A stretch of 55,970 bases of DNA from NCBI RefSeq assembly GCF_025290915.1, contig NZ_JAOCQE010000015.1, positions 1 through 55,970 on the forward strand. Direction: 5' to 3'. Each line of letters begins with the position of its first letter. Position 1 is the stretch's first letter. This document shows, in pieces, positions 50,406 through 55,970 of this stretch. Both the position numbers and the translations under genes were made by a program. Under the pieces are notes generated by a model. The model was not told where the DNA came from. It worked only from the letters and a program-made list of their open reading frames with translations, and ran no database searches. This DNA is from Streptomyces sp. 15-116A (GTDB lineage: Bacteria > Actinomycetota > Actinomycetes > Streptomycetales > Streptomycetaceae).

Positions 50406-51293
50406 GTGATCGACATTCCCGAGGAACTCGCCCGCGCCCAGGAGAAGTTCAACGGAGAGGAAGGCCGCGCCTTCATCGCCGCACTCCCCGACCTGACCGC
50501 CGCGTTCCTGGACCGCTGGACGCTGCGCGTCACCGGCACCCCCATGCACGGCGTCAGCGCACTCGTCCTCCCCGTGGTCCGCGCCGACGACACCCCGGCG
50601 GTGCTCAAGCTCCAGCTCCGCGACGAGGAGAGCGAAGGCGAACCGATCGCCCTGCGCCTGTGGAGCGGCGACGGGGCGGTCCGCCTCCTGGACCACGACC
50701 CGGCCACCGGCACCATGCTCCTGGAACGCCTCGACGCCTCCCGTATGCTCGCGCACGAGCCGGACATCCACGCGTCGGTCCGGCAGATCGCCCTCCTGCT
50801 CAGCCACCTGAACCAGACCCCCGCCCCGCCCGGGATGCGCCGCCTCGGCGACATCGCGCAGGCCATGCTCGACAAGACCCCCTGGGCCCTGACCCGCATC
50901 CCCGACCCGGAGACCCGACGCATCACCGCCGACTGCGCGGCGGCCCTGCGCGAGGTCGCCGGCGAACCCGGCGACCGTCTCCTCCACTGGGACCTGCACG
51001 ACGAGAACGTCCTCGCCGCCGACCGCGCCCCCTGGCTCGCCATCGACCCCAAGCCCCTCGCCGGCGACCCCGGCTACGAACTCTGGCCCGCCCTCGCCAA
51101 CCGCTTCGACCCCGCCGACATCCACTGGCGCTTCGACGCGATGACCGAGGTCATGAACCTGGACCGCCCCCGGGCCCGCGCCTGGACCTACGCCCGCCTC
51201 CTGGAGAACATCCTGTGGAACATCGAGGACGGCGACCCGGTGGAGGAACAGCACCTGGAGATCGCACGGCGACTGCGCGCCGGCACGGCATGA
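50406..51293 (+). CDS. Aminoglycoside phosphotransferase (APH(6)/streptomycin kinase-like) family protein
   Basis: 295 aa from GTG at 50406, seven bases after TAGCGT (50393-50398). Kinase-like fold with VLKLQLRDEESEGEPIALRLWSGDGAVRLLDHDPATGTMLLERLD (nucleotide-binding lobe), the catalytic motif LLHWDLHDENVLAADRAPWLAIDPKPLAGDPGYELWPAL (Brenner HxDxxxxN and metal-binding Asp). It resembles streptomycin 6-kinases. Without an antibiotic cluster nearby it is more likely a housekeeping sugar or hydroxyl kinase or cryptic resistance gene. Its stop codon sits in the terminator of the tRNA on the other strand. Confidence 0.88.
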   Translation: MIDIPEELARAQEKFNGEEGRAFIAALPDLTAAFLDRWTLRVTGTPMHGVSALVLPVVRADDTPAVLKLQLRDEESEGEPIALRLWSGDGAVRLLDHDPATGTMLLERLDASRMLAHEPDIHASVRQIALLLSHLNQTPAPPGMRRLGDIAQAMLDKTPWALTRIPDPETRRITADCAAALREVAGEPGDRLLHWDLHDENVLAADRAPWLAIDPKPLAGDPGYELWPALANRFDPADIHWRFDAMTEVMNLDRPRARAWTYARLLENILWNIEDGDPVEEQHLEIARRLRAGTA

Positions 51294-51297
51294 AAAA

Positions 51298-51326
51298 ATC
51301 CCAGGTCAGTCGGACTGACCCGGGAT
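51298..51326 (-). terminator. Intrinsic terminator of tRNA-Thr
   Basis: On the minus strand, a stem with 5 + 7 bp and one mismatch (GATCCC region and GGTCAGT/ACTGACC arms) is followed by TTTTTT (plus-strand A-run at 51293-51298). A classical rho-independent terminator just after the tRNA. Confidence 0.88.
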
Positions 51327-51333
51327 CCACCAG

Positions 51334-51407
51334 AGCCCCCTGTCGGATTCGAACCGACGACCTTCGCTTTACAAGAGCGGCGCTCTGACCAGCTGAGCTA
51401 AGGAGGC
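51334..51407 (-). tRNA. tRNA-Thr(TGT)
   Basis: 74 nt. Acceptor arms GCCTCCT (51401-51407) and AGGGGGC (51335-51341) pair with one G-U; the D-arm has AGCTCAGCTGGTCAGAGC; the anticodon loop reads CTTGTAA, giving anticodon TGT; the T-arm is GTCGGTTCGAATCCGAC. CCA is not encoded. An intrinsic terminator follows. No integrase or duplicated tRNA end is seen around it. Confidence 0.97.
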
Positions 51408-51561
51408 GAGGAGCGGCTCCACTGTACACAGAGCCGATCGCCCCCAGCCACGTACTTACGGCCCCGCCCTCACGGGTTCGAAAGTTTCCGCGAAATTCAC
51501 AGCCCCGGAGGTACTGACAGACCAGGTGAACGCCAGGTACCGTCCAGTGCCAGTTCACCCT

Positions 51562-51577
51562 CGTGGACTACACCACA
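51562..51577 (+). promoter_or_regulatory. Candidate DasR dre-like site upstream of msiK
   Basis: CGTGGACTACACCACA matches 11 of 16 positions of the recalled dre consensus and shares CTACACCAC with the first nagK site. It lies about 111 bp before the msiK start. The match is weaker than at nagK. The rest of the 51408-51687 gap holds no gene; a GAAA-rich inverted stretch near 51479-51500 is noted without a role. Confidence 0.4.
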
Positions 51578-51687
51578 CGGAACCACAACGGAATAAGCGC
51601 CGCCCACAGCGGAACACCCGTCGTGGCACCACCTTCCTACTCGGATCGTCCGGCACGTTCCTGCCGGTAGAAGGGGGCCCATTCACC

Positions 51688-52776
<1,089 letters not shown>

Positions 52777-52796
52777 CGCTCCCCCGACGCTCGACG

Positions 52797-52826
52797 AGGG
52801 CCCCGCGGCATCTGCCTCGGGGCCCT
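52797..52826 (+). terminator. msiK terminator
   Basis: A 9-bp stem AGGGCCCCG (52797-52805) with CGGGGCCCT (52818-52826) and a 12-nt loop, 20 bp after the stop codon. Confidence 0.75.
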
Positions 52827-52968
52827 TCGCGTTGTCGACAAATACCCCGGCACACCGGACGTTTCGAGCAGTGTGCGTCAACGCCGTACCCAGAAATCCG
52901 CCCCCTTACATCCCCCGAATCGGTGACAGAATGTCGCCAAATCATCACCGGACGCTACCCTCACTCGC

Positions 52969-53424
52969 GTGAAGCACTCCACTACCCCTCAGACGCGACG
53001 CGGCCGGGGCCCCGCCCGCCGGGTCGGCCGCACCCTCGCCCTCGTCCTGCCCGTCGTCCTGGTGCTCTCCGGGACCCTCGCGGTCGCGCGAGTCAACTGG
53101 TCGGGCGGCTCCACCAGCCCGGTGCTCACCGCCGCGGACACCGCCGCGTCCGGCGCCTCCTCGCGTGCCGCCGCTCGCACGCCGCAGGAGGTGCTCCGCG
53201 ACAAGCTGCTGGTCGAACTGCAGGAGAAGGACCCGGGCGTGGCGCTCACCCACCTCCAGCAGGCCGTGAACGACCGCCCGTCGCTGGCGAAGCACTGCGC
53301 CTCCATCGCCCGCGCCCTCGGCAAGGCCGCGGTCCGGGTGTACGGCCCGACGAAGGCCCAGTCCTACGCCCGCCCGGTCTGCGACACCGCCTTCGCCTCG
53401 GGAGTCCTCGCCGCCCACCACTGA
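52969..53424 (+). CDS. Hypothetical exported or membrane-anchored protein
   Basis: 151 aa from GTG at 52969, seven bases after TACCCT (52956-52961). A basic N-terminus (RRGRGPARRVGR) precedes a hydrophobic helix (TLALVLPVVLVLSGTLAVA, about 22-41), so it is secreted or a type-II membrane protein. The outer part is mostly helical, with TPQEVLRDKLLVELQEKDPGVALTHLQQAV and two Cys (KHCASI, PVCDTAF) that may bond. No family recognised. Confidence 0.75.
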   Translation: MKHSTTPQTRRGRGPARRVGRTLALVLPVVLVLSGTLAVARVNWSGGSTSPVLTAADTAASGASSRAAARTPQEVLRDKLLVELQEKDPGVALTHLQQAVNDRPSLAKHCASIARALGKAAVRVYGPTKAQSYARPVCDTAFASGVLAAHH

Positions 53425-53437
53425 GCCCTTCACCGAC

Positions 53438-53636
53438 GGCGCCGCTTGAGCGCCCTCCACGCGCGGCGCCCTCGTGAGCGCGTCCACCAGCGGCGCCGCC
53501 CTGCGCACCGCCCCGGAGCGGCGCCACCGTGAGCGCCACCACCGGCGCCCGCCCTTGTGCGCCCCTCTGAGCGGCGCCGTTACAAGCGCCTCCCAGCGGT
53601 GCCTCTCAGCGGTGCCGCCCTCATGGGCGCCGCCCC
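53438..53636. repeat. Degenerate ~26-bp tandem repeat array
   Basis: Between the hypothetical exported protein and the nucleotidyltransferase gene, seven to eight imperfect units of 25-28 bp recur. Each starts with (A)GCGGCGCC or AGCGGTGCC and most have GAGCGCC or a variant in the middle. Unit starts are at about 53438, 53463, 53490, 53518, 53544, 53570 and 53595. The 272-bp gap holds no convincing gene. Function unknown. Confidence 0.6.
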
Positions 53637-53696
53637 CTCGCCGACCGTGCCCGCCCGCCGCCGGGCGGGCGGCAGGGGGCCGCGTACAGTTCGGGC

Positions 53697-54428
53697 ATGA
53701 CCGATCCGAGTGCCGCGTTGCGCCCCACTCAAGCCGTCGTCCTGGCCGGGGGCCAGGGCTCCCGTCTGCGCCCGTACACCGACGACCGGCCCAAACCGAT
53801 GGTCGAGATCCCCGGTACGGGGACGCCGATCATCGGCCATCAGCTGTCCTGGCTCGCCGAGGAGGGCGTCACGGACGTGGTGGTCTCCTGCGGCCACCTC
53901 GCCGAGGTGCTGCAGAAGTGGCTGGAGAGCGCCGAACTTCCCCTCTCCGTCACCACCGTCGTCGAGACGGAACCCCTCGGCCGTGGCGGCGGCCTGAAGT
54001 ACGCCGCCGCCCACCTCCCGCGCCCGGACCGCCCCTGGTACGCCACCAACGGCGATATCTGGACCCGCTTCTCGCTGCGCGACATGGCGGATTTCCACAC
54101 CGAGCGGGACGCCGTCGCCACCCTCGCGCTGGCCCGCCCACGCCTGCCGTGGGGTGCGGTGAAGACCGACGGCTTCGGCCACATCACCGACTTCATCGAG
54201 GCCCCGCCGTCGACGTTCGAGATCAACGCGGGTGTCTACGTGTTCTCCCCCGCCTTCGCCGGTCTGCTCCCGGAGCGCGGTGACCACGAGCGCACCACGT
54301 TCCCGCATCTGGCCCGTGAGCGCCGACTGGCCGGTTTCCCGATCCCGCAGGGCTCCTACTGGCGCGCCATCGACACGGCGAAGGACCTGACCGAGGCGGC
54401 GAAGGAGCTGGCGTCCCAGGGCCGCTGA
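53697..54428 (+). CDS. Sugar-1-phosphate nucleotidyltransferase
   Basis: 243 aa from ATG at 53697, six bases after TACAGT (53685-53690). NTP-transferase fold: AVVLAGGQGSRLRPYTDDRPKPMVEIPGTGTPIIGHQLSWLAEEGVTDVVVSCGHLAE (signature loop and uridyl/guanylyl site), ETEPLGRGGGLKYAAAHL, YATNGDIWTRFSL (metal Asp), FEINAGVYVFSP, IDTAKDLTEA. It likely makes an NDP-sugar such as GDP-mannose or dTDP-glucose. No C-terminal LbH domain. No sugar-pathway neighbours, so the exact sugar is open. Confidence 0.88.
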   Translation: MTDPSAALRPTQAVVLAGGQGSRLRPYTDDRPKPMVEIPGTGTPIIGHQLSWLAEEGVTDVVVSCGHLAEVLQKWLESAELPLSVTTVVETEPLGRGGGLKYAAAHLPRPDRPWYATNGDIWTRFSLRDMADFHTERDAVATLALARPRLPWGAVKTDGFGHITDFIEAPPSTFEINAGVYVFSPAFAGLLPERGDHERTTFPHLARERRLAGFPIPQGSYWRAIDTAKDLTEAAKELASQGR

Positions 54429-54446
54429 CGCGCCGCGCACACACCA

Positions 54447-54484
54447 GTGGGGTCCCGCACGGAGCAACTCGTGCGGGGCCCCAC
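54447..54484. terminator. Bidirectional terminator
   Basis: A stem of about 15 bp: GTGGGGTCCCGCACG (54447-54461) with its near-complement at 54470-54484 (one G-U), loop 8 nt, between convergent genes. Confidence 0.8.
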
Positions 54485-54512
54485 AGTCGTACGGCCCTCA
54501 GGCCCGGGCGGT

Positions 54513-55970
54513 CTAGCCCAGCAGGCCGCCCACGAGCCCCGGCCGGTCGTCGGACGAGCCGCCGCCGCCCCCGCTCGGGGTGCCGCTGCCGCCGCCCGTA
54601 CCGCCGCCGGAGGTGGGTCCGGAGCTGGTGCTCGGGGCCTGTCCCGCCGGGGAGGACTGCTGCGGCGGGGCCTCGCCGCTGCTGCCCTGGGTCTGGCTGG
54701 GGGCGCCGGTGGTGGCCCCGGTGTCCCGGGGCGCGTCGGGGGTGCCGGCGTCCGCGGAGGGGCTGGCCGCGCCGGACGTGGCGCCCTGGGAGGGCGAGGT
54801 GGAGGCGGACGGGGTGCGCTTCTTGCGCTCGCCGGGTTCCTTCGGCAGCGGGGAGCCGGGCAGTTCGTTGCGCGGCGACTCGCCGGGCCCGGGGACGACC
54901 ACACGGTCGGTGTCGCGGACCGCGCCGCCGAGGATCGAGCCGACGAGCAGGGTCAGCCCGCACACCACGACGGTGACGAGCGCGCCGCGCCGCAGCACGT
55001 ACCGGCGCAGGTGCCAGATGTCCGCGCGCGGGCCGAGGCGCCGCCAGGCGCGGCCGGCCAGGCGGCCGTCGACGGAGTAGACGGGCGCACCGGCGATGAC
55101 CAGCGGGGACCAGGCGGCGAGGTAGAGGATGTCGGTGGTGTCGTAGATGGGGGTGCTCTTGAAGCTGACGGCGATCAGCAGCCCGGCCGAAAGGAGCGCG
55201 CCGATGGCGGCGGCGAGGCGCTGCCAGCAGCCGAGGATGGTCAGGACCCCGACGACGACCTGGAGGAAGGCGATGCCGAGCCCGGTGCCGATGGGGTGCT
55301 GGAGGGCGAACTGCCGCAGGGGCTCGGCGATGTCCCAGGGGTGGAGGCTGTTCAGCCAGGTCACCAGGGAGCCGCGCTTGCCGCCGTCGAGGTAGGCGGG
55401 GTCGCAGAGCTTGCCCATGCCCGCGTAGACGGAGACGAAGCCGAGGGCGACGCGCAGCGGGAGCAGGACGACGCCGAGGTTCATCCGGCGGCCGGGGTAG
55501 TAGGCGTGCCGTGCCGGGTCGTCGCCGTGGCGCCGGGAGCGCCGGCCGGTGTCCTGGGCTCCGGTGTCCTGCTGGAGGTCGTGGGCGCCGGTGTCGTACG
55601 CGCCGCTGCCGTACGCGCCGGTGTCGTCGAACTCCGGCTGGGCGTAGGCGGGTTCGTCGTAGGCGCTGCCGACGGTGCGCATGGGCGGCAGCAGGGGGCC
55701 GTCCTGGGTGCGCTGGGCACCGATGACGGGGGTTTCGAGGGTCTGTTCGGCGGCGGCCTCCTCCCTCCGGCCGTAGCCGCCGTAGCCGTCGTACCCGTCG
55801 TATCCGTCGTGGCCGTAGCCGGTGCCGACGCGGGGGATGACCTGGGTGGCCCCGGGGTCGGCGAGCGGCTCGTCGGGGTGCCGGACGCCGCCGTTCCGCA
55901 CGGCCTGGAGCAGTCGGTGGGCGCCGGTGTCGTCGGGGGCCGAGCGGCCGCTCCAGACGACGGGGCGGCG
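54513..55970 (-). CDS. DoxX family membrane protein (5' end outside the window)
   Basis: Open from the window edge; at least 485 residues. The N-terminal part is disordered, acidic and rich in Tyr/Gly (a GYDGYDGYGGYG stretch). A DoxX-type four-helix membrane domain follows, about 270 residues before the Ser/Pro/Gly tail: LRVALGFVSVYAGMGKLCDPAYLDGG, GLGIAFLQVVVGVLTILGCWQRLAAAIGALLSAGLLIAVSF, DTTDILYLAAWSPLVIAG. A single hydrophobic helix (VTVVVCGLTLLVGSILGG) precedes a long Ser/Thr/Pro/Gly-rich tail ending LVGGLLG. DoxX members link to thiosulfate:quinone oxidation or redox control; the long tail resembles a wall-spanning region. Exact role unknown. Confidence 0.88.
   Translation of the reverse strand, partial: RRPVVWSGRSAPDDTGAHRLLQAVRNGGVRHPDEPLADPGATQVIPRVGTGYGHDGYDGYDGYGGYGRREEAAAEQTLETPVIGAQRTQDGPLLPPMRTVGSAYDEPAYAQPEFDDTGAYGSGAYDTGAHDLQQDTGAQDTGRRSRRHGDDPARHAYYPGRRMNLGVVLLPLRVALGFVSVYAGMGKLCDPAYLDGGKRGSLVTWLNSLHPWDIAEPLRQFALQHPIGTGLGIAFLQVVVGVLTILGCWQRLAAAIGALLSAGLLIAVSFKSTPIYDTTDILYLAAWSPLVIAGAPVYSVDGRLAGRAWRRLGPRADIWHLRRYVLRRGALVTVVVCGLTLLVGSILGGAVRDTDRVVVPGPGESPRNELPGSPLPKEPGERKKRTPSASTSPSQGATSGAASPSADAGTPDAPRDTGATTGAPSQTQGSSGEAPPQQSSPAGQAPSTSSGPTSGGGTGGGSGTPSGGGGGSSDDRPGLVGGLLG

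Noticed and set aside
51334..51407. tRNA-Thr as an integration site for a mobile island
   Set aside because: No integrase gene, no second copy of the tRNA 3' end and no change in gene content around it.
53438..53636. CRISPR array
   Set aside because: Units are contiguous and degenerate, with no constant repeat alternating with unique spacers, and there are no cas genes.

Overview
The window is about 56 kb of very GC-rich DNA with strong codon-third-position GC, many GTG starts and gene families typical of Streptomyces: HbpS-SenS-SenR, CdgB, HelR, MsiK, GroEL2 with a CIRCE element, DUF397 and XRE pairs, and Uma2. Both ends cut through genes. From memory, the gene content resembles the S. coelicolor SCO4240-SCO43xx neighbourhood, in the core chromosome. 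I see no prophage, CRISPR array or secondary-metabolite cluster.

Layout. 1-5.7 kb: the end of a helicase-associated protein, two small secreted peptides, an XPB-type helicase and the RNA-polymerase-displacing ATPase HelR. 5.7-13 kb: small metabolic and regulatory genes, including a CutC-family gene with a DasR-like site, a DinB-like/GNAT gene that looks frameshifted, and a MurR/RpiR regulator followed by murQ. 13-21 kb: the most accessory-looking part. It holds a truncated esterase, an OYE oxidoreductase, an XRE/DUF397 pair, a divergent secreted pair (beta-helix protein and subtilase), and an HTH-Uma2 cassette behind a structured leader. 21-25.3 kb: groEL2, a cold-shock gene, and a SAM-riboswitch-controlled thrC-cysO operon. 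25.5-28.8 kb: GpgS and the OtsA/OtsB trehalose enzymes. 29-35.5 kb: a sugar-binding lipoprotein, then nagK and nagA separated by a TnpB-like element, then a PfkB kinase. 35.5-42.4 kb: a CBM35-like membrane protein, cdgB, a flavin reductase, a GNAT, arfB, terD and an M1 peptidase. 42.4-48.9 kb: the hbpS/senS/senR redox-sensing locus, a pentapeptide-repeat protein, and a flavoprotein followed by a SoxR-box-controlled quinone oxidoreductase. 49-56 kb: an amine oxidase-like flavoprotein, an APH-family kinase, tRNA-Thr(TGT), msiK, a nucleotidyltransferase and a DoxX-family protein running off the end.

Themes. Aminosugar metabolism recurs (murQ, nagK, nagA, msiK, a solute-binding protein), with DasR dre-like operators before cutC, nagK and msiK. 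Redox stress recurs (HbpS/SenSR, a SoxR box, flavin enzymes). Many starts lie 6-7 nt after a TANNNT -10 hexamer, which suggests common leaderless transcription.

The observations most worth following are the SAM riboswitch-thrC-cysO operon, a likely protein-thiocarboxylate route to homocysteine; the TnpB-like insertion inside nagK-nagA; and a short hairpin-bearing intergenic repeat present three times.
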